A DNA stretch of 64,000 nucleotides from Bin5 sp022827195 (GTDB lineage: Bacteria > Chloroflexota > Anaerolineae > Caldilineales > Caldilineaceae). The notes beneath the pieces were generated by a model. That model saw only the letters and a list, made by a program, of their open reading frames with translations, ran no database searches and was not told the origin of the DNA. The stretch covers positions 248,001 through 312,000 of the forward strand of contig OZ242331.1 of assembly GCA_965208275.1 (NCBI GenBank), in the 5' to 3' direction. The translations under genes were made by a program, and so were the position numbers. Each line of letters begins with the position of its first letter. Within the stretch, counting starts at the first letter, position 1. Below, piece after piece: positions 36,350-45,917 of the stretch.

Positions 36350-37792
36350 ATGAGTCACAGTATGAATCGACGGAAGTTCCTTCAACTGTCTGGCTTCACG
36401 GCAGCCGGCACCATGCTGGCCGCCTGTGTCGCACCGACGGCCCCGGCAGCGGAGCCGGCGGCCGAAAGTGAAGAGGCCGCTCCGATGGCGGAAGAGATCA
36501 CCATCCAGTACGTGCACCTGTCGAATACCGAGCAGGACATGTGGCACGGTGTACTCAAGGATGACTTCGAAGCCTCCACGGACTACAAAGTCGAGCTTAT
36601 CCCGAGCGGCTGGCCGGTGCGCGAGACAGTGCTGCCCCTGCTGGCTGCCGGCACGCCGCCGGATTGCGCGCACGCGGCCTCCTTTGGCTATCCACAGTTC
36701 TACATCGACGGAACGTACTTGAATCTGGATGACATTTTTGATGCTTCCGGCTACACCCGCGATATGTTTGCGCCGGGTGATCTGGACAGCGTGTCGTTCA
36801 ACGGCCAGCTCATGGAGATGCCAATTGCCGGCAGCAATCCGTCCCAGATGCTCATGTACCGCAAGGACTTCTACGATGAGGCCGGACTGCCTTATCCTGA
36901 AGAGTTGAAGAATTGGGGCATTTGGGAGGACATGCTGGCAGAGAGCGCGGAGCTGGTGCAGACGGATGACGCCGGTAACGTCACGCGCTGGGGGCTTGAC
37001 CTGCTGAATCCAAACTGGTCCGGTGATTGGATGCTGGGCGCAATCCTGGACATGGGGCAACACTGGTGGGACGCGGAGAATCAGGAGTTCCAGTTGACCG
37101 CCGACAAGACGATAGAAGCGGTACAACGCTTCTATCTGGATCCCGTCTTCAAATTCGGCGTTTCGTTCAGTGAAGAGACCCGTCCGGAGGTGGCCCGCAA
37201 CGATCGACTGAGCGAGGGTGTGGCAGCGATATCGTTGCTGGAATCGGCATTGCGCCGGGCGAAGCAGCAAGAAAACATGGAGATGTACGAGCTGATCGGT
37301 TGGAGCGAGCAGCCGGGCCTGGCCCCGGGTGTGCATCACACCGCGACCGTCGGTCCGGGCGGAATCGGCATCATTTCCGCTGCGCCGCAAGCGCATCTGC
37401 CGGCCTCAAGCAAGTTCATCTTCACCCAGTTCAAGGACGAGACCCAGCGCCGATATATGGACATCTTCGGCACCAATACGGCAATTCTTGGCTGGGCCGG
37501 CCAGGACCCGTATGTCCAGAGCCTGTTGGCAGACGGAGAGCCGCTGGCACTGTTCGGCGCAGCCAAGCGCGCGCAGTATGCTGAGGGCCTGAACAACTTT
37601 TACGGCTGGGCGTGGGGCGACTTCGGCAACGCGTACTTCATGGACAACAGGGAGCTGCAACAGGAACTGCTCGGCGGCACGATCTGGTCCGGCACGGTAA
37701 CCGCAGCGCAGCTCTGCGAAGCCTGGCAGGATGTTGCAACGAAGGGCATGATGGAGTTCAAGCAGAGTGCCGGCATTGAAGTGATCACGTAA
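36350..37792 (+). CDS. Sugar ABC solute-binding lipoprotein
   Basis: A 480-residue family 1 binding protein. The leader has twin arginines (MNRRKFLQ) and a lipobox LAAC with C26, then an Ala/Pro/Glu linker. ATG 36350 follows AAGGAGG by 6 nt; an in-frame ATG at 36308 lacks a ribosome site. It ends the NHL-Yip1/DUF5696/permease unit, the reverse of the usual binding-protein-first order. A 141-nt gap precedes it and could hold an internal promoter, though none is clear. Confidence 0.9.
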   Translation: MSHSMNRRKFLQLSGFTAAGTMLAACVAPTAPAAEPAAESEEAAPMAEEITIQYVHLSNTEQDMWHGVLKDDFEASTDYKVELIPSGWPVRETVLPLLAAGTPPDCAHAASFGYPQFYIDGTYLNLDDIFDASGYTRDMFAPGDLDSVSFNGQLMEMPIAGSNPSQMLMYRKDFYDEAGLPYPEELKNWGIWEDMLAESAELVQTDDAGNVTRWGLDLLNPNWSGDWMLGAILDMGQHWWDAENQEFQLTADKTIEAVQRFYLDPVFKFGVSFSEETRPEVARNDRLSEGVAAISLLESALRRAKQQENMEMYELIGWSEQPGLAPGVHHTATVGPGGIGIISAAPQAHLPASSKFIFTQFKDETQRRYMDIFGTNTAILGWAGQDPYVQSLLADGEPLALFGAAKRAQYAEGLNNFYGWAWGDFGNAYFMDNRELQQELLGGTIWSGTVTAAQLCEAWQDVATKGMMEFKQSAGIEVIT

Positions 37793-37821
37793 CTGGTACC
37801 GGGACGCGCCATGCGGGAAAA

Positions 37822-37868
37822 TCAGACCTTGCCGGAAGCCGCTGACTGGGGTTTCCGGTGAGGTCTGA
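37822..37868 (+). terminator. Stem-loop at the end of the NHL/DUF5696/ABC unit
   Basis: TCAGACCT (37822-37829) pairs with AGGTCTGA (37861-37868), and CCGGAA (37832-37837) pairs with TTCCGG (37853-37858), separated by a 2-nt internal loop on each side. No U-tract follows, so it may be a transcript-end stabiliser or a bidirectional barrier between convergent genes. Confidence 0.6.
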
Positions 37869-38007
37869 AGCATATAAGGAGGCAAACCAACGAGAAACAG
37901 AATAGGATCGGGGATCTCTCAAACCCGGCCACAGCGGTCAATCGTCGCAGACGTCCGCCTCGAATCCCTCCTCAGCTTCTTCTACATCCCCTCTCCGGCG
38001 GCCAAGT

Positions 38008-39327
38008 CAGCTGAACTGGGGCAAATAGCCGGCCAACTCGCCAAAGGTTGTTTCGACCATTTCATGAATCTGGTCGAGGGTGAGCACTGCCGCCGTCAGC
38101 GGAGCCAGTGCAATGGCCTGTTCGGCAGCCCTTCTGTCGCCCTCCAACGCGGCCGTTCACGGCCTGCTCATCCTGGTTCATGCGGTTCCGTTTCAGCGCT
38201 GCACACTGCGGCGGCAGATCGCCCACAAAGCAGGGATGAATGCCCATGTTGTCCATGAGGCAGGGCGCTTCGACCCAATATCCATCCGGCAGGTTCGTGA
38301 TTAGACCGGTGTCTTCCACCGTGGCATTGAATCGGTAGGGCGTGTTCGTCTCGATAGCGTGGATCACTCCGATCGTGTACTCGTCGCTTGGGCCGATCTC
38401 AAGGGGAGCGTCTCCAAAGGCCTCTTCACGCAAAGTCAGTCGCCGCTCCGCCTCCTTCCTTTGATGACGCTCTTTGTTGGTGTATTCATAGCCCAACCCG
38501 GCCCATGACCCTCGCGTAGGCGTATAGCGTCGAATGAGCTCCCTGGACCGACGGAAGTAGGCAACGTATTCGCCGTTGTGATAGCTGGATTCCGTCACGA
38601 AGTAGCCATAGTGCCGCAACATCTCGCAGCGCACAACGTCCTGCTCATAGATGGCCGGGTCCTCCATCTTTTCCCACAGCAGAGGGTAAGCATCCTGCCC
38701 CTTCCGCTCGAAGCGCAAAAACCAGGCTTGGTGATTGAGTCCCGCTACCCAATGCCCTGTTTCCTAGTAGGGCGCACCGATGTAGCGTGCCAGTGTTTGG
38801 GCGGTACCCTGCACGCTGTGGCACATCCCAAGTACATGGATGGTTGAAACCTTGCTCAGCGCCCAAGGGTTGATGGCGGCGGGGTTGCAGTAGTTAAACA
38901 TGATGGCGTCGGGACAGAGCGCCTCCATCTCCTTACATATTTCCGCCAGGACGGGCACGTAGCACAGCGCTATGAAGACGCCGTTTGGCCCCGTCGTACA
39001 ACCAACTGCCTGAGCCACACCGTAGGTCCTGGCAATCTCCAACGCGCGGTTGAAATTCTCATTGCCGTGCAAAAGCATGACGATCGCCACGTAGTTCGCC
39101 CCGTAAAGAGCGCTGCGGCGGTCGGTGGTGGCCTCAATAACGGTCGGGCGACCCGTCTGCCGCTCCATCTTCCGCGCCAGGGCGGCCGCCGCATCAAGGT
39201 TTTCCTGGCTGATGTCCATCAGCGAGACCGTGGTCGTCTCGGCCAGCTCGGGCCGCGAGAGGATGTCCGCCAGGAACGCCTTGGTAAAGCCCGTGCTGCC
39301 GGCGCCAATGATCGTGATTTTTGGCAT
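38008..39327 (-). pseudogene. GH4 alpha-galactosidase/alpha-glucosidase-type gene with stop codon and frameshift
   Basis: The frame starts at ATG 39327 and reads a GH4 protein: NAD-binding IGAGSTGF (7-14), the metal Cys in NYCNPAA (C147) and the metal His in GMCHSVQGT (H170). At codon 188 (38764-38766) an in-frame TAG interrupts it; the same frame then continues with ETGHWVAGLNHQAWFLRF and on to PCFVGDLPPQCAAL. Near 38140 a single extra base shifts the frame. In the shifted frame the expected C-terminus is found (APLTAAVLTLDQIHEMV, ending YLPQFS) with stop TGA at 38008. Two independent lesions make it a pseudogene. The intact enzyme would have cleaved glycosides with NAD and Mn. Confidence 0.85.
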
Positions 39328-39380
39328 TTGGTCTATCCCCTTCTGACACCGGTACGCCTCGAGACCGAACAGAGCGGCTA

Positions 39381-41828
39381 TCAGGCGGGCAGGTTCCTGT
39401 CTTGCTCTCTTGTTATGATTGAGGGCGAAAACTGAAATGCCCCGTATTTGTGCTCAAAGTGGGCGACCGTAGTCTTTCTGTCCAGCTTGACCTTCCACTT
39501 CCTGGTCCCACCGTCGCCGAAGCCGACCGTCACGCGCAGAACGCGCATCTGTACAAGCTCGGCGGTACAGCCCTCGAACGAAAGGGGTCCCATGTCTTCG
39601 GTGAGATAGAAGAACAGGGAGTGTTCGGTGGACGCAGGCCCCTCGGACTCCCCCGATACCACACTTTCACCAGGGTCGAAGCGCCAACTGTTGAGGGCGA
39701 AAGAACCGCTGATGTGCCGGTCCGAACCTATGAAGGTGACGTCCTTTTCCTTTTCGGTTGCGAAGAGGACCTGGCAGGTGAAGGGGGGCAGCGCGATGCT
39801 GAACTCTTCTTCCAGTGAACCAAGATATCGCTTTGCCCAGAAATCGAACAGGAGGTAGTCCCCCCCATCGCCGGCGACTTCCCGGCGCCTGAACGACACC
39901 GTTCTTGCCTGCTCCTCGGACGACCAGTTGAACAGGCCGATCACCTTGTGATTGCCTCCCCAAGGATGGGAGACGGGGAGCACCCAAACGCTGAGTGGAT
40001 TCTCTTCCGCCATCAAGTCGAGTGGAAAACCCCGGCCTGGGTAGACTGGCAGGGCGCGGCTCAGTAGGTCAAAGCGTTCGTCCGTCGTTTTCTCTAGCGC
40101 GCCGCCCACGAAAAAGCTCCAACAGGCTATGGCCTGCAGGGAAATCCACGCCTTTGTCTTTTCAAGAGGCGAGATGATCTGATCAAGGGCCGACATTCCA
40201 GGTAATCCGAAGGCGCCCGAATCATTTGCGAATGGGATTGCTGCCGCGTCGCAGAATTCGGGATCTATTTGAAACCATTTGCCGTGATAGTAGTAACGCT
40301 GGGCCAACTGATGGAGTAGAATCACCTCCCTTCCGCCGCGAAAGTCCAGGGCTACACGGCCGCCGTCAGTTACGCCGGGGGCCGGCGGAATCGGGAAATG
40401 CGCCGTCAGGAAAACGTCTGGACCGATCTCTTCCTTTATTCGTGTAAACCTCCTTCGAAAGGCCTCTATGATCGTCTGGTCTTGCCGCAGATTGTAGGGC
40501 GGGTAGCCGAGTCCGGCGAACAGATAGTCAAACCCCCACTCGTCCAGGAATCTCTTTTTCGCGTGCCGGGCTGAAACATCATCCCATTCCGGCGGACCGC
40601 TCTTGACATGGTTCAGCTCCGTATAGTGAAACGCCGCCTTGAACCCCCGATTGTGGATTTCATCGGTGAAACTTCTGATGCCTTCAGGAAAATAGTCGAG
40701 GAGCTGGTAGTCTTTTTCGGAGCCCCGAAAGTCCGGGTGTGTAACGTCAATCGTTCTCACTGCGTCCTCGGTCAAGAACGCTCTCCAATCAAAGTCATCC
40801 GGCGCATTCTCCGGCGTGATGCCAACACCGAGCGTGAACAAGATGTAGGTCAGGCCATACTTTTGCAACTTTTCTTCCAAGATGTCGATTATGGTTGACA
40901 ATCGCTCGCTGGTGACTGACTGGGCGTCGGTCGTACGGAAGGGTGGGTGACACGAATAGTCGGCAAACACGCCGGAAACGGGATCAAGCGGCAGTTTTAC
41001 CTCCAGGTAATCACGCACATGGTCCGTGTAGCTGTCCAGAGCGGAATGGATGGACTCGGAGCACGCGATCGCGAACCTGGAATCTATTTTGCCGCCGGTT
41101 TTCAAGAGCAGGGGGTTGATGGGTACATTCTCCGATTGTGGGTCCAGCGCGTGTCTGTAGGACTCTTTCCAGGGAAACTGTTTGCCGGTTTCCTGCAGAG
41201 CCGATGCATAGACGCCGACGTCGTTTTCCTGTCGGGAAAAGACAAAGCGAATGAAGGATGACGGCGAGTGGCCCATGCCGATGGCAAAGCACAAGTTTTT
41301 TGCGGGGACAGATAGCGCCGTAGACCAGTACGCTTCAATCTGTGCGCCCGGGTCCAGGGCAGTGCTTACAGGTTCCACAGTCGAGGGATACCAGAGGAAT
41401 CCGCACGCGCCGGGCCCGTTGTTGAGCACGCGGCACCCGTCCGTCTCGTCCAACCCCTGGAGAAGCGTTCCGTCAACGGCAAAGATGTCCTCGACCAGGA
41501 GGTCTGCCGCGCCATTGTTGGTAACGGAAAAGGAGATTGCCAGGACAGGCTGGCGATCGTAGACGTCAAGTTGCCAGCGGAAGGAGAGCTCAAGGTCGTC
41601 ATTGACGAATTCGACGACGACGCATTCTCCCGTGCCGGCAGGGTCGGAAAGTGGGATCCTCTCGGCGCTCACAAATCTGCCCAACACCTTGCGTCCCCCG
41701 GCTAGGTGGAGCCCGACCCTGCTGTCGCTGATGGCGACACCCTCCGCCGTGCGGAGACTCCAGCTATTGCGCGCGGGGTCCAGGCGGAGGGAAGCCCCAC
41801 TGCCAAAGTTGTAGACTCTTGTATTCAT
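39381..41828 (-). CDS. GH36/melibiase-like protein
   Basis: An 815-residue protein with an N-terminal beta-sandwich, a central TIM-barrel region and a C-terminal beta domain, the order seen in alpha-galactosidase-like families. Barrel segments include TYILFTLGVGITPENAP, FPEGIRSFTDEIHNRGFKAAFHY, FLDEWGFDYLFAGL and ALDFRGG. The Lys-x-Asp normally following the GFDYL strand is not present, so classical nucleophile placement is uncertain. ATG 41828 follows AAAGGTG. No signal peptide is seen, so it should be cytosolic. It lies 53 nt upstream of the decayed GH4 gene, and the two probably formed a galactoside-degrading pair. Confidence 0.65.
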   Translation of the reverse strand: MNTRVYNFGSGASLRLDPARNSWSLRTAEGVAISDSRVGLHLAGGRKVLGRFVSAERIPLSDPAGTGECVVVEFVNDDLELSFRWQLDVYDRQPVLAISFSVTNNGAADLLVEDIFAVDGTLLQGLDETDGCRVLNNGPGACGFLWYPSTVEPVSTALDPGAQIEAYWSTALSVPAKNLCFAIGMGHSPSSFIRFVFSRQENDVGVYASALQETGKQFPWKESYRHALDPQSENVPINPLLLKTGGKIDSRFAIACSESIHSALDSYTDHVRDYLEVKLPLDPVSGVFADYSCHPPFRTTDAQSVTSERLSTIIDILEEKLQKYGLTYILFTLGVGITPENAPDDFDWRAFLTEDAVRTIDVTHPDFRGSEKDYQLLDYFPEGIRSFTDEIHNRGFKAAFHYTELNHVKSGPPEWDDVSARHAKKRFLDEWGFDYLFAGLGYPPYNLRQDQTIIEAFRRRFTRIKEEIGPDVFLTAHFPIPPAPGVTDGGRVALDFRGGREVILLHQLAQRYYYHGKWFQIDPEFCDAAAIPFANDSGAFGLPGMSALDQIISPLEKTKAWISLQAIACWSFFVGGALEKTTDERFDLLSRALPVYPGRGFPLDLMAEENPLSVWVLPVSHPWGGNHKVIGLFNWSSEEQARTVSFRRREVAGDGGDYLLFDFWAKRYLGSLEEEFSIALPPFTCQVLFATEKEKDVTFIGSDRHISGSFALNSWRFDPGESVVSGESEGPASTEHSLFFYLTEDMGPLSFEGCTAELVQMRVLRVTVGFGDGGTRKWKVKLDRKTTVAHFEHKYGAFQFSPSIITREQDRNLPA

Positions 41829-42023
41829 TTTTGGCACCTTTGTTTGAAGTTCGGCTTTTAAGTCAGGTCACGACCAGGGCCTGCGACGAAGCGCCGTTGA
41901 GCCAAGAAGAGGAATCGTTGGGAGGCACGGGATGAAGAAGCCAAAGTCCGGAAATCGGTTATGGGGGAGCTTCGTCACGTGATGAGAGGGTGTAAGGGCC
42001 GCCTCCGACAAGGAGGTCGGGAT

Positions 42024-42387
42024 TCAGCTCGGTCGTGCGCTACGCACCCCCCACTCGACGTGATCCGTTTCCCCCATCTCTACCTGCCATGCCGGGGATC
42101 CCCGCCACTTGAAGGGATTTTCGTTCCGGGTATAGGTCAGTTTCCGACGCAGCTGCATTCCCCGGAACTTATACTGCATATGCAGCTTCACGAGAGAATG
42201 ACTGGCCTGGTACTCATCGATGTACGGATCGATTGCAAAGGCGTCGAAATAGATCGTGCGTCGCAGCCTCCCGCCGCGGCCGGTCCGTGGCTATCCGCAG
42301 TTGCGCTACCTCAGCAGAAGAGAGTACGCCTGGCGGGTGCAAATACCCATTGTCGTGGTAGTAATCGACATCTTTCCGACTCAACAT
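42024..42387 (-). pseudogene. Internally deleted PhyH remnant
   Basis: From ATG 42387 the minus strand encodes a PhyH-type N-terminus, with segments DVDYYHDNGYL and LSSAEVAQLR, then runs into a stop at 42214. In another frame, from about 42300 to the stop at 42024, it encodes RRTIYFDAFAIDPYIDEYQ and ENPFKWRGSPAWQVEM, resembling the C-terminal third of PhyH proteins, where an Arg binds 2-oxoglutarate. The HxD-bearing middle is missing. The N-terminal match is convincing; the C-terminal assignment is inference. The rest of the 41829-42692 interval contains nothing I can name. Confidence 0.55.
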
Positions 42388-42692
42388 AACTCAGGCACGC
42401 CCCTGGAAGTCAGCACATTTGACCTGCGATGCGAAGAGGAAATCCATTCGCGTTCAACTACCTGTGCACCAGGGAGTTGAGTCACGAACCAACTCGCCTT
42501 TAGGTAGGCAGGATTGTACCACGGTCCTGATCATAGAGATATGATGCCCGCAACATCAGAGTGCAACCCGGATTAGGGGAAGACATCATCGCCAGAGAGA
42601 CCGGCGGCCAGGATTCCCGGCCTCCGCGTCGCGCAACTGCGCTGGTGCAGTTGCCTGGATGCAGGTCACGCCCTTGCGCATCGAGAGGCAGC

Positions 42693-44627
42693 TCAGAGCA
42701 TGCGACCCACGAGTCCACCTTGCAGGGTCGCCTCCTGAACCGTGCGGGGTACGTTGGCATCGCCGATGGTATGGACCTCGGGCACAATCCCACGCAGTTC
42801 AAGGGCCAGGCCATTGACGGCCTCGGCCCCGGCGGATACGACAACCGCGTCGATCCCTTGCAGGGCGCGCTCCTCGACAAAGCGGCTGTGCCGGACCAGA
42901 GCGCTCCTTTCATCCCAGGAGACGAGTTCTTGCTCTGCGCTGAACCGGACCCCTCGGTCCTGCAGCCTCGCCAGCATCTCCTCGCGTGTCATAGCTTCGA
43001 TTGCGCTGGCCGCCCGGGCGGCGGGGGTGATGTATTCGACTTCGATCCCGAGAGCTGACAGATAGTCGCTCAGCATCAGGGCGTGCATCGTCCCTGCGCG
43101 ATCGACGACCAGTAGTCTCTCGATACCGTCAACATCGCGACTGAGGGCATCGGAGACAGTCCATGTCTCGCGACCGCCGGGGACCTGGGCGGTGCGCGGT
43201 CTGCAGCCGGTGGCGACGACTACCGCGTCCGGCCCGATTGAAGCGATCGAAGCGGACGTAGCCTGCGTGGACAGGCGAATTTCGAACTCGCCTTTTTGTG
43301 CCTGGCGCTGGTAGAACTCAGCGATTCGGCCAAACATTCGGCGCATGGGGCTGGCGGCGGCAAGGAGTACCTGGCCTCCCACCCGGCCGCTCTTCTCGAA
43401 CGCGGTCACCTCATGGCCGCGTGCATGGGCAACCAGCGCGGCCTCCATGCCGGCGGGTCCCGCCCCGACAATGACGACCCGTTTTTTCTGCTGAGCCGGC
43501 TTCAGCGCCGCCCAGGTCCGCTCCCGGCCTGTGACGGGGTTGTACACGCACGTCATCTGCTCACTGTCCCCGATGCAGCCTTGGAGGCAGCGCGTGCAGT
43601 AGCGAATGTCTTCAAGCCGGCCTTCCTGGACCTTGCGTGAAAAGTGCGGGTCGGCAATGTGGGACTTGGTCATACAGACGACATCCAACATGCCCCCGGC
43701 GAGGGTCTCTTCGGCCATCTCAGGGGTGGTGATGCGGCCGGCATGCATGATTGGCAGGGAGGTGGCCTGCCTGATCTGATGCACAAGCGGGAGCCACTCC
43801 CCATCCGGACGGGGCAGGGGGCCGTGGTGCAGGCCGCCGTCACCGGCCGTGAGGCTGATGTAGTCCGCCAGGCCCATCGACTCCAGCCGGGTGATCAGCG
43901 CTACATAGTCCCCGGTCGTCATCCCGCCTTTTTCCTGGTCGTGGGCCTTTAACCGTATGCCAAGAGGCATATCATCCCCGATGGCATCACGCATCGCCTG
44001 GAGCGTTTCGACGATGAAACGCATGCGGTTGTCGAGCGGTCCGCCGTACTCGTCCGTGCGCCGGTTCCAGATCGGGCTGAGAAACTGGGCGTGCATGTTG
44101 CCCTCGTGCGCATGGAGCTCCAGTCCGTCGATGCCGCCTTCCCTCGCCCGGGCGGCCGCTTCGCCGAATTTGCCGGCGAGGGCGCGAAGTTCCGCCGCGC
44201 TTCGATCAGGGCAGCGCGGCCGGCGGCGTGCGCGCGGAAGGAGTTGGGCCTGCATTCCAAGACGGATGCGATCGGTTGCGGGTGAAGGGAGAGGGTCACC
44301 CGTATGAATGAGTTGGGCAAAGACTTTAGCGCCGTGACGGCGACCCGCCTCGACCAGCATCCGGTAGCGGGGGATGATAGCCTCTGAGGTATTCTGTATC
44401 CAATCCGGCCCGGCGTCATAGGTCGGGCCGGTGGCACCGATGACGAATAGGCCTATGCCGCCTTTGGCGCGTTCCTCGATGTAGGCCGCAAACTCCTCGT
44501 TGGGCAGTCCGTCCGTGACCCACCAGCCGGCGAAATGGGCGCTGACCGCGATTCGGTTGCGGAGGGTTACCTTTTTCAGCGTGAAGGGGCGAAACAGGCG
44601 GGGGAATACCCGATGTTGCGTTGGCAC
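42693..44627 (-). CDS. NADH:flavin oxidoreductase of the 2,4-dienoyl-CoA reductase type (FMN, Fe-S, FAD)
   Basis: A 644-residue multidomain reductase. Residues about 1-345 form an Old-Yellow-Enzyme TIM barrel (LFRPFTLKKVTLRNRI, GLELHAHEGNMHAQFLSP). A Cys cluster, CTRCLQGCIG plus TCVYNP, binds a 4Fe-4S centre. A GAGPAGMEAALVA dinucleotide fold and a second NAD half follow. The loop around 120-148 (after QLIHTGD) is unusual in being Arg-rich and lacking the common LGPSA stretch. It may be a divergent segment or the result of two compensating frameshifts. The start is GTG 44627. It reduces enoyl or dienoyl compounds, or removes small groups such as methyls. Genes upstream suggest degradation of a modified metabolite. 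Confidence 0.88.
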   Translation of the reverse strand: MPTQHRVFPRLFRPFTLKKVTLRNRIAVSAHFAGWWVTDGLPNEEFAAYIEERAKGGIGLFVIGATGPTYDAGPDWIQNTSEAIIPRYRMLVEAGRRHGAKVFAQLIHTGDPLPSPATDRIRLGMQAQLLPRARRRPRCPDRSAAELRALAGKFGEAAARAREGGIDGLELHAHEGNMHAQFLSPIWNRRTDEYGGPLDNRMRFIVETLQAMRDAIGDDMPLGIRLKAHDQEKGGMTTGDYVALITRLESMGLADYISLTAGDGGLHHGPLPRPDGEWLPLVHQIRQATSLPIMHAGRITTPEMAEETLAGGMLDVVCMTKSHIADPHFSRKVQEGRLEDIRYCTRCLQGCIGDSEQMTCVYNPVTGRERTWAALKPAQQKKRVVIVGAGPAGMEAALVAHARGHEVTAFEKSGRVGGQVLLAAASPMRRMFGRIAEFYQRQAQKGEFEIRLSTQATSASIASIGPDAVVVATGCRPRTAQVPGGRETWTVSDALSRDVDGIERLLVVDRAGTMHALMLSDYLSALGIEVEYITPAARAASAIEAMTREEMLARLQDRGVRFSAEQELVSWDERSALVRHSRFVEERALQGIDAVVVSAGAEAVNGLALELRGIVPEVHTIGDANVPRTVQEATLQGGLVGRML

Positions 44628-44805
44628 GGATTCAGTCCCTTACCTGAAGCGATTTGCCTACAGAAAGCGCGCGATGCCACTGCCCCCAATTGGCCGATGA
44701 CGTTACCGCATCCGGACTGCGCGTTGTACAGCGGCGCTTTCGCCAAGTGGATGTCTGTGCATGAGAAAGCCCTCGAAGCAATGAGCGCAGCCCAGCGCCA
44801 CTGAT

Positions 44806-45909
44806 TTAGAGAGTCGGTCTTACGGCTACACGGATATGTTTCCCAGAGGACGCAACCCGAACGGCCTCGTTGATTTCCGCCAGAGGGAAAACGCTGCCGA
44901 CCAATTCCCGATAAGGAAGCCTGGCGCAATTCTGTTCCAGGAACCGCAAAGCTTGGCCCAAATGCTCGGGGCGGTAATTGTGAATGCCCTTGATAGTAAG
45001 ACACTTCCGTGTCACCTGGTTGCCTTCAATCCCCAAATCGCTACCCGGCGATACGAGACCTGCGATCAGATATCGCCCGCCAATGCGTAACGCCTCAACC
45101 GCCTGTGCAACAGCAACACTGGCGCCACAGGCTTCAAAGGCGACGTCAACACCATGCTCGCCGCTCTGGTCCCGAATCTGCGTCAGGATCTCTTCGTCGC
45201 TTGATGCCGCGATGTCGATGCAAAGGTCGGCCCCAAAGCCGGAGGCCAATGCCAGTCGCTTCGGGTTGACGTCGGTGACAATGATCTTGCGTGCGCCGGC
45301 CTCAGCCAGAGCTGCGACGAGGTTCAGGCCCATGGAACCGGCGCCTTGAATGAGTACCGTTTCTCCTTGTTCGAACCCGATTGTTTCGATCGCGTTCATA
45401 GCGGTTGACAGGGCGCAGTTCGCCGGCGTTGCTATCTCATCGGAGACAGAACCGGGAACTCTGAATATGGCCGTCCCTGGAAAGAGATAGATATACTCGG
45501 CGTATCCGCCTGTCAATCCTGGCGGCTCATTGCATCCTGTGTGACCGTATTTATGCAGGTGTGTGCATTTCTGCGGCAGGCCCTTGCGGCAATAGAAACA
45601 GGCGGCGCAGGATGCCATGATCGACCACGACACTCTGTCGCCCACCCTCAGCCTCTGGCCGAATCCGTCAGCCTCCAATCCATCGCCCAGCGCTGCGATG
45701 TCACCGATTATTTCGTGGCCGAGAATGATCGGAGTCGGCTCTTGGCGCTTTCCGCTGATGGTATGCAGGTCGGAGCCACAGATTGTGCTCATTCTTATCC
45801 TGCAGACAGCGGCGCCCGGTTCGATAGATTCGGGAAGCGCAAACTGCTGAATCCTCAACGATTCGCCCGGCCCCGAAAACACTGCAGCACGGCACGATTC
45901 TTCGTTCAT
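44806..45909 (-). CDS. Zinc-dependent alcohol dehydrogenase, phosphonate-catabolism-associated type
   Basis: A 367-residue MDR enzyme. Catalytic zinc residues: C44 (CGSDLHT) and H65-E66 (GHE). The structural zinc is held by C101, C104, C107 and C115. The NAD fold is QGAGSMGLN (about 188-196). Dehydrogenases of this kind are often found beside phosphonoacetaldehyde hydrolase, and here the PhnX-like gene ends 8 nt upstream. It probably oxidises or reduces an alcohol/aldehyde in that pathway. The next gene downstream starts 178 nt away. Confidence 0.88.
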   Translation of the reverse strand: MNEESCRAAVFSGPGESLRIQQFALPESIEPGAAVCRIRMSTICGSDLHTISGKRQEPTPIILGHEIIGDIAALGDGLEADGFGQRLRVGDRVSWSIMASCAACFYCRKGLPQKCTHLHKYGHTGCNEPPGLTGGYAEYIYLFPGTAIFRVPGSVSDEIATPANCALSTAMNAIETIGFEQGETVLIQGAGSMGLNLVAALAEAGARKIIVTDVNPKRLALASGFGADLCIDIAASSDEEILTQIRDQSGEHGVDVAFEACGASVAVAQAVEALRIGGRYLIAGLVSPGSDLGIEGNQVTRKCLTIKGIHNYRPEHLGQALRFLEQNCARLPYRELVGSVFPLAEINEAVRVASSGKHIRVAVRPTL

Positions 45910-45917
45910 GTTTCAGC

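Noticed and set aside
38764..38766. TAG in the GH4 gene as a recoded or read-through codon
   Set aside because: A second, independent frameshift lies near the 3' end of the same gene, so ordinary decay explains both.
44150..44300. Double frameshift in the FMN/FAD reductase gene
   Set aside because: The Arg-rich loop is odd, but the frame stays open and both flanks are in the same frame. A divergent loop is the simpler reading without comparative data.
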